NCBI GenBank assembly: GCA_033239005.1 | Contig: BSQZ01000004.1 | Location: forward strand, 9,969,507-10,033,506 | Source: Lamellibrachia satsuma | Lineage: Eukaryota > Annelida > Polychaeta > Sabellida > Siboglinidae | DNA: 64,000 nt | Reading direction: 5' to 3' | Shown: positions 24,641 to 32,651 of the stretch, piece by piece | Position numbering within the stretch: position 1 is the stretch's first letter | How the letters are laid out: every line of letters starts with the position of its first letter | Notes under the pieces: model-generated | Seen by the model: only the letters and a program-made list of their open reading frames with translations | Database searches by the model: none | What the model was told of the DNA's origin: nothing | Position numbers and translations under genes: made by a program

Positions 24641-25430
24641 GCCCGAACTTCTCAACAAGGAGAATAGGTAATTTGACCCGGTAAATGCGACTGCATTCAC
24701 AAGGGCAATTCGAACGGCGGGTTTGGGTAATCGATGCAACATGGGGGCGATTAGACAGTAACCATAAAATCCCTGCGATTCCTAGACCACCAAGTACATA
24801 CGACGTCCATTGCATTGGGTGAACGAGTGGGCTCAACAGTATCTGCCTTGTCAGCGATGATCTCGGGGTTCTCCAGCGGTTCCGTCGGCTTCGATGGTTG
24901 CCGCACTGCGGCTTTGGCCCCTCGTAGACTGCGGGCAGCTTTTTCTGTTTCGCTTTCCGTGCCGCAGCGCCCCTTCGCCCCGCTTCTACCTTTTTAGGAT
25001 CCTCCATCTTGCTCGTTTCGACGGTCGTAGGCGTCAGGCCTGCCACTCTCTCCAGCGGTTCCCGCGGGGTCTCGTCCGACATATTCAGGTATTGCTCGCG
25101 GGCGCACAATTTGGCAGTGCTTAGCCGTGGTGAGAGCAGACGTGTGGTAACGCTCACTGGTAGCAGTGGACAGCACGTGCTCAACAAATGGGTCGGCCTC
25201 GAGGTCGGCAACCAACTTGGGCTGGTTCTCAGGGGGAGCGGGAGGAACATACTAGCTGCAGCTGAATAAAACTGGTGGGCTACAGTCTTCAAAGTCTTGG
25301 TCATTCGGCCCCGAGCCTCGCTTCATAGCAAGCGTAAAGCCGTTCGGCCTCGTCGTCCGTCATACTATCGACCTGGTCTGTTGTGACGCTCCGCCCCAAA
25401 TGCTGTTCAGCCCCCCCTCCCCGCGGCCAG
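24640..25430 (-). pseudogene. Structural or accessory protein remnants of the second virus-like element (left half)
   Basis: Leftward frames from about 25430 to 24640 fall in at least three registers. They show an acidic N-terminal region, a Pro-Arg-Glu ... Glu-Arg-Val-Ala-Gly-Leu-Thr-Pro-Thr-Thr motif at about 25075-25020, a Lys/Arg/Ala-rich stretch, and a hydrophobic Tyr-Val-Leu-Gly-Gly-Leu-Gly segment near 24800. I recognise this organisation from repeated virus-like loci in cnidarian and other invertebrate genomes, from memory and without a search. Frameshifts make it a pseudogene. Function unknown. Confidence 0.45.
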
Positions 25431-25648
25431 CGTCGCAAGCCGCTCTCGCTTTTTAGCATCGTCGGGCGCGGGAACCGTCTCGGCCGCCGGGACGACTCTC
25501 CTCTTTAAGCAGTTGATCAAGACGTTCGTCACAGTCCATCTTTTCCGCAATAACTCGAAGCTTTGATGTTACCAAACCAGCCCGCCTTTAGAGTCTAAAA
25601 TATTCGTAACCCCCCACCCGAAGACACCAAAAACTAAGATCTGTGTGC

Positions 25649-26140
25649 TCAGCAGGAGTGCTTCCCACATGCTTGCAGCGACCTGGTCACACACAGCAGC
25701 TTGTAAGCCACCGGCTGATCAGTCTTCAGTAGGAGCTTCGCATGCTTTGTCTCAGCCAACAGCTGGCGAATCGCGGCCCTCTCACCCCGTTCTCTCGGAG
25801 TGCGTCTCTCGAACGAGTCTCGGTCTTTGCAATGCAACAGAGCCATCCACCGGGTCTGTTCTCTGAGGTTCTTCAGAACCGCATTGTATTTCTGTGTCAA
25901 GACCCAGACACTCTGCTCTGCATGTCAGCCGCTAAAAGGCCAGTTCATATAGCATATCCTTCTTCTTTGTTGGGGCCTTGATCGCGGCATAGTCGTGTAT
26001 GGTGTACAAGGTGGGTTCGCCCTCGAACAGCAGGTAATCGTGGAGCCGTTCACCCGGGTCGACGATGTAGACCTCGGGGTCTTGTGTCGCACGGTTGGGC
26101 AGAGGGTGACTATGTCCCGGAAGACGCCACGGTAGAGGCC
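25649..26140 (-). pseudogene. Packaging ATPase of the second virus-like element, C-terminal part (left of the Polinton insertion)
   Basis: The leftward sequence starting at the Polinton boundary continues the reading frame broken off at 44461. It then shows an Asp-Pro-Gly-Glu-Arg-Leu-His-Asp-Tyr motif (about 26045), the Glu-Gly-Glu-Pro-Thr-Leu-Tyr segment and, in another frame, a Leu-Thr-Gln-Lys-Tyr-Asn ... Phe-His-Cys-Lys-Asp-like strand and a Lys-Thr-Asp-Gln-Pro-Val-Ala-Tyr end. Several frameshifts and a short deletion are visible. Family: FtsK/HerA-like (A32-type) packaging ATPases, but clearly different from the Polinton ATPase in this window. Confidence 0.65.
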
Positions 26141-26307
26141 AGTAGTATACGTGGCGGAATGGGACATCAAAAGAGCGGCCCAGTAAAGAGCAACCCAGTA
26201 ACTTCCGGTATAGAGGCTTCTGGGTAGCCCCCAGCGCCCCCTAGCGGTGACCTACATCCACTACGAGCGCCCCCTAGCGACTGGAGATAACCCTAACTGT
26301 CATAACC
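26141..26307. repeat. Left terminal inverted repeat of Polinton copy 2
   Basis: 167 bp, near-identical inverted match to 44288-44454. It includes two GCGCCCCCTAGCG motifs, also present in the otherwise different ends of copy 1. Confidence 0.95.
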
Positions 26308-26559
26308 CCAACATGTTGACATGATCCCGACCTGTTGATCTCATGTGTGGTGACCTTTGACCTCAGTAGTGACCGCTACCCTAACGTAGTGACCGCTACC
26401 CTATGTGAGCGCTACCCCTATCCTTGAGGAGTAATTTTATTCCAAGACATATAATCCGTGGTTCGATGTAGTCCGCGATACCCTAACCGTTGGTTCGTTG
26501 TGCCCCGCGTTACCCTGTTGCTAACAGACACAACACCTCATTGAATGAAATCATCAAGA

Positions 26560-26990
26560 AACTTTAATATTTAATAACGATACATCATATTAAAGCACAT
26601 AAAATCATATAAATATAGTAATATAATTATTTAAAAATAGTTATATATCAAATCATATAAATATAGTAATATCAATATTTAAAAAAATAGCCATATATAT
26701 CAAATCATATATATCAAATCATATTAAAGCACATAAAATCATATAAATATAGTAATATCATTATTTAAAAAATAACCATATATATATCAAATCATATTAA
26801 AACACATAAAATCATATTAATTATTTAGAAAAATAGCCATATATTTAATCATATTAAAGCATATAAATATCGTTCGTTATTTCATTTAAAAATAGCCATA
26901 TATAAAGCATATAAAGTCATATAAATATCTTTCATTAGTTCATTTAAAAATAGTCATGTTAAAGCATATAAAGTCATATATTGAAACATA
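26560..26990. repeat. AT-rich imperfect tandem repeat in the Polinton left region
   Basis: Units of the type AAATCATATAAATATAGTAATAT and AAAATAGCCATATATA recur about six times at irregular spacing. No gene. A role as an origin or spacer is possible but unsupported. Confidence 0.7.
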
Positions 26991-27011
26991 GTGTTCATCT
27001 TGTTTTCCATT

Positions 27012-27509
27012 TCAACACAAGTTCAGTGGTGGCAGTGATTTTCCTCTTCTGTCAATAAGTTTTGTAGGTCGTTGTACTGGGTGTTTTACTACATTGCTGC
27101 ACTCCCTACACGCCTTTTCCATTTCTATCACGGAACGTGGTATTGCTATTTCCCCTTTATCGTTAAACCCCCACAGCATTTCCATTTCTATCTGAGAACG
27201 TGATTTAAATAGTTTCATTTCTTGCATGACAGCCGGCCACAGGGCTCTGTGTTTTACCAACGCGGCGTAAACGTTAGCAGGTTGCTGTCTCTGTTGACCC
27301 ATAGCATTGCAGCCCATGGCAATTTCCATGGTAACCCGTTCTATTGGCCGCACCATTCCTAACTCTACCATAACAGCAGACCATAATTTTCTGTGGTCTA
27401 GAAATGCAGCGTAGTCATCGCACTCGTTGTCCCAACTCTCGGACTGATAACCATCGTCGACGATGTCGTCGTTGACCACGAGCGGCGTACGATCACGTAA
27501 CTCTTTCAT
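27012..27509 (-). CDS. Polinton accessory protein with two tandem repeats
   Basis: 165 residues from ATG 27509, the only accessory gene on the minus strand. Two diverged copies of a roughly 38-residue unit are visible: Tyr-Ala-Ala-Phe ... His-Arg-Lys-Leu-Trp-Ser-Ala-Val-Met ... Met-Glu-Ile-Ala-Met-Gly-Cys-Asn, then Tyr-Ala-Ala-Leu ... His-Arg-Ala-Leu-Trp-Pro-Ala-Val-Met ... Met-Glu-Met-Leu-Trp-Gly-Phe-Asn. The C-terminus is Cys- and basic-rich. Upstream is a TATA-like ATTATAAATAG at about 27791-27801 on the minus strand and a probable leader intron (donor at 27651, acceptor ending 27542). The reading phase stays open across that junction, so an N-terminal extension from a non-ATG start cannot be excluded. 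Family not recognised; helical repeats suggest a protein-binding adaptor. Confidence 0.6.
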   Translation of the reverse strand: MKELRDRTPLVVNDDIVDDGYQSESWDNECDDYAAFLDHRKLWSAVMVELGMVRPIERVTMEIAMGCNAMGQQRQQPANVYAALVKHRALWPAVMQEMKLFKSRSQIEMEMLWGFNDKGEIAIPRSVIEMEKACRECSNVVKHPVQRPTKLIDRRGKSLPPLNLC

Positions 27510-27790
27510 CACGAACGCCCAGTGGATTCTATGGAAGCTGAAAAATCAGAGTGAAAGACACATTGAGCCATTGGTAAAGGACTGTGTTAAAAGCATCGTA
27601 TATACATTAAATAGCACATGCACATCTGTTATTAATAAACTATGAGTAGACCTGCTGTGAGCGGTGTACTTTGGATCCACCACGGCGTATGTAATGCTAC
27701 ACCGACAGCAGTAGAAACGCGTAGAAACTAGGTCATCGAAAAATGATAAGACTGACACGGCGACCTCGCTCGGCCGACGCGGCGCGCGTG

Positions 27791-27801
27791 CTATTTATAA
27801 T
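27791..27801 (-). promoter_or_regulatory. Probable TATA box of the leftward accessory gene
   Basis: Reads ATTATAAATAG on the minus strand, about 280 bp before the ATG at 27509 but only about 140 bp before the putative leader-intron donor. Confidence 0.45.
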
Positions 27802-27951
27802 CAGACTACCAGCCGCTTAGCAAGAGGCATTGTAACTAGGTCACAGACGCATAAAAGATGTCTCTTAAAGTTAAACTGTGTGTGTTATGTAGACGCTTTT
27901 AAAACCTTTTATAAACACAGGAGTACGTATCACCAAACAGCCACGGACAAT

Positions 27952-28106
27952 ATGTACTTACGATCGATACAGTATCAGGCTCAACGCAACGCCAATCTCG
28001 ATATAGGCTTGCATCAAGTCGGAAAACAAAGCGACACTAGACAGCATCGTGATGACGTCAGAGGCACCAGCAGCAGCAGCAGCAGAACGACGGTTGCAGA
28101 ATGGCG
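27952..28106 (+). CDS. Possible accessory exon ending at a strong splice donor
   Basis: The frame opens at ATG 27952, runs about 52 residues (Gln-, Arg- and Ser-rich) and meets GGCG/GTAAGTG at 28107. A TATA-like TTTTATAAACA lies at about 27907. No downstream partner exon could be fixed by phase, so this is tentative. Confidence 0.3.
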
Positions 28107-28650
28107 GTAAGTGTATAAAGAAATACCTTGTCTGAGGACGGCTTTATATAGGAAAGGCTAAACAATGCAGACAGCTGACATAAGCTGCTATAACACAATA
28201 ACAAATCCATCAAAGTCAGAAAGTTATGTTAGAAAACACCCATAATAAAATTATTATTAAACTGGAATGCTAATAATCAACTCCCGAATCCGCTAGAACA
28301 ATAAGTCATCCTTCACAACGAAAAACATGTTCGATAAGTCTGTCACAGAAGTGTCAGAGAATCGATGCTGAAAGCAAAATCTCATTTATCACGTGTAAAA
28401 AACAAAGTCAACCAGTTCTCAACCAACGTTGTATCGATTCCAGACATTCTGCACGAAACAGTAAACAACTCCTCCCTCGATAAGCTTGTCAACTAACTAA
28501 CGCTGAATCCGAAAACTCATTTATCACGCATAAAAACACCATGTACTTATGGAAGTTATTGCTGCATGGAAACTGGTGGACATTAATGCATATGCATTAA
28601 GTTATATATGCATGCATTAATTTATGCATGCATTAATTTATGCATGCATT
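28107..28650. other. Noncoding stretch upstream of the NADAR gene
   Basis: Contains a TATATAGG-type TATA-like site near 28143 and, at 28585-28650, four tandem TATGCATGCATTAAT-type units directly upstream of the NADAR promoter. The ATGCAT motifs could bind POU-type factors; that is conjecture. Confidence 0.45.
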
Positions 28651-28654
28651 TTAT

Positions 28655-28666
28655 GTATATAAATAC
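28655..28666 (+). promoter_or_regulatory. TATA box of the NADAR gene
   Basis: GTATATAAATAC lies about 35-45 bp before the ATG at 28700, so the next upstream in-frame ATG (28640) falls outside the likely transcript. This decides the start. Confidence 0.6.
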
Positions 28667-28699
28667 AGTGCATGTAACATTAAACAGCATAAAATCAGA

Positions 28700-29167
28700 A
28701 TGACTCCTCCTGCTATATACTTCCGCGGAGAAACCTCGTTTCTATCCAATTTCTACGCATGTAGGATACATGCATGGGGTCATGTTTTTAACACAGTTGA
28801 AGCTGCATACCAGTACAGGAAATGCATCTTTTATGGAGATGTCGACACGGCACAGAAAATGCTTGCCACAAGAACCGGACTACAGGCGAAATATCTAAGC
28901 AAGACCATTCGAGAGAAACAGGAGTTACGCGCGCAGTGGAACAAACAGAGACGATATGTAATGAGAGCGTTAGTTGCTATTAAATTTCGCGACACGACAT
29001 TACGCAAACTATTATTAGAAACATATCCAGCGCCGTTAATGGAAAATGTGAGAAGTAGGGAGGGATACTGGAGCATGTCCACTTACACTGGACAGCGTGG
29101 ACAGAACGTGTTGGGGCAGATACTCGTGAATTGCCGCGAGTTCATTCGAAAAAAACAGGCGCCATAA
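28700..29167 (+). CDS. NADAR-domain (YbiA-like) protein carried by the Polinton
   Basis: 155 residues, essentially one domain. Seen: Phe-Arg-Gly-Glu near residue 8, the Leu-Ser-Asn-Phe-Tyr signature (about residues 15-19), Val-Glu-Ala-Ala-Tyr-Gln-Tyr-Arg-Lys (about 35-43), the central Met-Arg-Ala-Leu-Val-Ala-Ile-Lys-Phe helix and the C-terminal Tyr-Trp-Ser ... Gly-Gln-Asn-Val-Leu-Gly-Gln-Ile-Leu. These match the NADAR family (YbiA and plant or phage relatives), whose known members act on ADP-ribose or ribose-linked substrates; some reverse ADP-ribosylation in toxin-antitoxin systems. The expected conserved acidic, Tyr and Trp positions are present. It has its own TATA box and sits in the accessory region, so a role in host interaction or nucleotide metabolism is likely. 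Which substrate it uses cannot be read from sequence. Confidence 0.85.
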   Translation: MTPPAIYFRGETSFLSNFYACRIHAWGHVFNTVEAAYQYRKCIFYGDVDTAQKMLATRTGLQAKYLSKTIREKQELRAQWNKQRRYVMRALVAIKFRDTTLRKLLLETYPAPLMENVRSREGYWSMSTYTGQRGQNVLGQILVNCREFIRKKQAP

Positions 29168-29268
29168 AGTCTGGCGCGCGTAGCGATAGGAATGCGCGGT
29201 GATTGCGCAATACATACCAGAGGGCCAGCTGGTAAATATAACACAGACGCGCCATGCAACCGGCCCGC

Positions 29269-29277
29269 TATATAAGG
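29269..29277 (+). promoter_or_regulatory. TATA box of the RPA-like gene
   Basis: CTATATAAG lies about 90 bp before ATG 29361, in a GC-rich promoter, followed by a pyrimidine-rich leader (TCTCTCTCTCACTCTACC) and a good translation start context (AAGCAAGATGG). Confidence 0.6.
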
Positions 29278-29360
29278 GACCCGCAGCTGCAACTGTCATA
29301 ACACGATTCTCGCAGCGATTCACTCACTCGACAGTCTCTCTCTCACTCTACCGAAGCAAG

Positions 29361-29820
29361 ATGGCCGCCGCCGCGTTTGCAGTCGGAGGTAAGCGATGGA
29401 ACATACAAGTTTCCAACACCGTTAACCATAGTATCTACCGCACGGCAGGAGAGATATGTAGTATATCTGGCATGCTCACAGTGTCCCGTAGGAGTCCAGC
29501 GTAGTACCAGTAAGGGCTACTATTGTTCGGTGCACAAATGGCAGCGGTCTGCGACGTATAGATTCAACCTCCGTGTTCTCCTGCAGGACAGCATAGGCAG
29601 TGAATGTTGGATTAGCGTATTTGATACGCTGGCAGTTAAAATCCTTGGCTTCACCGCGAACGAGTACGTTGCAATGAAGTCAGAAGACGAACGGGTGGCA
29701 ACCCTGTCTGTGTTGAGGGGGGTCCGTGTCAGAGCGACCATTAAAAAGCGTGTCAACAAGGACTACGTAAACTACATTGCGTCAGACTTGGAAGTACTTG
29801 ACGAAGGATTCTCTTTGTAG
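29361..29820 (+). CDS. RPA70 C-terminal-like OB-fold protein (probable ssDNA-binding protein), probably spliced
   Basis: From about 29462 to TAG 29820 the protein resembles the C-terminal DNA-binding domain of replication protein A large subunit. It has a zinc ribbon-like Cys-Ser-Gln-Cys-Pro ... Tyr-Tyr-Cys-Ser-Val-His, then the OB strands Tyr-Arg-Phe-Asn-Leu-Arg-Val-Leu-Leu, Trp-Ile-Ser-Val-Phe-Asp and an Ile-Leu-Gly helix. That frame lacks an ATG. The ATG at 29361 is in another frame but is followed by GAG/GTAAGC (29389), and TATGTAG ends at 29461; removing these 73 bases joins the frames in phase. The expected role is coating single-stranded DNA during protein-primed replication. Of the zinc-ribbon ligands, the last position is His rather than Cys. 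Confidence 0.7.
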
Positions 29821-30483
29821 GAGGAAGACAAAGAGAATGCCGTCGCTACCAGCGCTGACAGCAATGAAAGCACAGGTCCTCCTGTTGACGAAATAAACAC
29901 TAATCAAAAGGTACGGGAGTGGGAAAATACCATGAATAAAAAGGTACAGCAGTGGTTAGACTCGTATGAACAACGTAATTTGTTACCATCCACACCATCC
30001 ATCACTTCCTCTACCGAACCCACTCTGTGTATAGCAGACGAGGAAAGTAACGATGCGGTTATTACCGTAAGTAGCGGCGAAGCAGCTATGATCATAAGCT
30101 GTAGCAGCACCAGCAGCAGCGACAGCAGCGGCAGCAGCAGCAGTGGTGGTAACCATGGCAACGATATGCAGGCGACAGCAATGAACATAGACAGAATATG
30201 GAATCGTACAGAAGCCATGATGAACCAGAACACCTTCAACACATTGATAGACGCAGCTTGTGTTCGTTATGCATGTAACGAGGTTGAGCGTATATTAGAT
30301 TTATCGGAAGGTGAATATTACGTACCGTCTTCCGGTCTGATCAATCACATCTTGAGCTGGGTTGTCATAGCGATAGAGGAGAGGGTTGGTAAAAGGCAAT
30401 GGCATGACGATATGGCAGACACGATCAGAGCGACCATAGCCAGTCTATATGCGGGTAAGAATGAAGTTCCTGACATTGATTAA
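29821..30483 (+). CDS. Open frame continuing after a single TAG: Ser-rich accessory protein
   Basis: The same frame as the RPA-like domain stays open for 220 codons after the TAG at 29818-29820. The first in-frame ATG is 29932, giving 183 residues. Content: an acidic start, a Ser/Gly-rich linker (AGC repeats at about 30110-30150) and a helical C-terminal domain with Trp and Cys. The TAG is itself preceded by a pyrimidine tract (TTCTCTTTGTAG) and could be a splice acceptor, in which case this is a separate exon. No family recognised. Confidence 0.5.
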   Translation, partial: EEDKENAVATSADSNESTGPPVDEINTNQKVREWENTMNKKVQQWLDSYEQRNLLPSTPSITSSTEPTLCIADEESNDAVITVSSGEAAMIISCSSTSSSDSSGSSSSGGNHGNDMQATAMNIDRIWNRTEAMMNQNTFNTLIDAACVRYACNEVERILDLSEGEYYVPSSGLINHILSWVVIAIEERVGKRQWHDDMADTIRATIASLYAGKNEVPDID

Positions 30484-30514
30484 ACAGGTGTGTCTTTTGT
30501 TGTCCCGTCTATAG

Positions 30515-31159
30515 ATCCATAACGGCCTGCGTCAGTTACGCGAGGCGTACGAGAACGATAACGCCGACGACGATGACAAGATACCACCACAACAGCAGCG
30601 CAAACGTCGGATGTCATCGTTGCCTGCAAACGATCTGCGGTTGGTGCTCAACAGAAAACGTCGGTTTGCAGCACCAACCGCAGCAGCAGCAGCAGCAGCA
30701 GCAGCACCAACCCCAGCAGCTACGGCGGTGACAGCAGCAGCATCAATGACACCGCCACCCCCACCGCCGTCGTGTCTACAAACCTTCGAATTCACACCAG
30801 CGTCGCCACCATCGTCACCGTCGCCATCATCGTCGTCGACGTCATCGTTCGAAAAAATGAACAAGACATTGTTAACACCGCCATCCTCCGACACACAGCA
30901 GCCATCAACATCGTCATCATTACCCTGCACCTGCGATCGCTGCTGCGAACAAAACATTATTTTAGCATCATCACCAACGAAACCGAACATTTTAAACCCA
31001 GAAGTAGCGAATATTATGATTAGCGAAGCATTCACGCATCTCATCATGCATAGAGCACACAACACACCTCTGACAGTAGCCGAAGCTACTGTCAATGTAT
31101 GTGCAGAAGGATGCACTCGGCTACTGTCAGAGGAGATGCAAGCATACTTAATACACGAA

Positions 31160-31189
<30 letters not shown>
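30515..31189 (+). CDS. Low-complexity accessory protein (Ala/Pro/Ser-rich), possible 3' exon
   Basis: The frame is open from an acceptor-like CCCGTCTATAG (30504-30514) to TAA 31189; the first ATG is 30611 (192 residues). An acidic-then-basic start (Asp-Asp-Asp-Asp-Lys ... Arg-Lys-Arg-Arg) resembles a nuclear localisation signal. An Ala run from GCA repeats, Pro and Ser runs and a Cys-Thr-Cys-Asp-Arg-Cys-Cys cluster follow. The C-terminal 70 residues are ordinary in composition and probably folded. Two donors in the preceding frame (AAG/GTACGG at 29911 and AAG/GTACAG at 29944) would splice to 30515 in phase. Function unknown. Confidence 0.45.
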
Positions 31190-31760
<571 letters not shown>

Positions 31761-31762
31761 CA

Positions 31763-31963
31763 ATTATTCACACACGTGACCTCTGTCGTGGTGTAAAAAC
31801 CCACAAGTCCGCCATTATTCACACACGTGACCTCTGTCGTGGTGTAAAAACCCACAAGTCCGCCATTATTCACACGTGACCTCTGTCGTGGTGTAAAAAC
31901 CCACAAGTCCGCCATTATTCACACACACGTGACCTCTGTCGTGGTGTAAAAACCCACAAGTCA
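31763..31963. repeat. Four copies of a 50-bp repeat with a CACGTG E-box
   Basis: The unit TTATTCACACACGTGACCTCT followed by GTCGTGGTGTAAAAACCCACAAGT recurs at about 31766, 31817, 31867 and 31917, nearly identical. It lies upstream of the core genes and could bind a bHLH factor or a replication protein; not tested. Confidence 0.85.
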
Positions 31964-32179
31964 ATCATCATCATCATCATCAACTTATATATAGAGAAGC
32001 CTATCTTTTCATATCAGTATATATATATTTCATAGACAATGTATTCTATTGAATAAAATAGTCAAAATGGAATGGAACGTGTTGTACCTTCATTATTCGC
32101 ACGACTGACACCCCTCTTCACGAAAGGGAAACCCGTAGTCGATTATGATGGACATAGTGGACAATACTAAGTGTCCATG

Positions 32180-32612
32180 TTAGGAACGCCCCTTTTTAGT
32201 AATTGACCAATAGGAATCAAGCTAGGAACGTCTCTCATTTGTGATTGGACAATAGTAGCCATGTTAATTAGTAATTGACCAATAGGAACGTCTCTTATTA
32301 ATGATTGACATCTTATCCACCTCGCGCCTACTATATAGATGTACTGAGAGTCCATAGTACTCATGTTAGGTTATTCGTGATTGGTCAATAGTACCCATGT
32401 TAATTAGTAATTGACCAATAGGAATCAAGCTAGGAACGTCTCTTATTGCTGATTGGTCAATAGTTAATTAGTAATTGACCAATAGGAATCAAGCTAGGAA
32501 CGTCTCTTAATGCTGATTGGTCAATAGTACCCATGTTAATTAGTAATTGACCAATAGGAACGTCTCTTATTAATGATTGACATGTTATCCACCTCGCACG
32601 CACTATATAGAT
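32180..32612 (+). promoter_or_regulatory. Duplicated promoter region of the polymerase gene with repeated CCAAT-type boxes
   Basis: ATTGACCAAT and its inverse ATTGGTCAAT occur at least eight times between 32200 and 32560. The stretch ending in CACTATATAGATGTACTGAG (TATA box at 32602-32610) is present twice: at about 32290-32355 and again at 32565-32630, the second copy about 42 bp before the polymerase ATG at 32652. Tandem duplication of the core promoter is visible directly. Confidence 0.65.
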
Positions 32613-32651
32613 GTACTGAGAGTCCATTCCCTCTCAGTTGTAGACGCAGCC

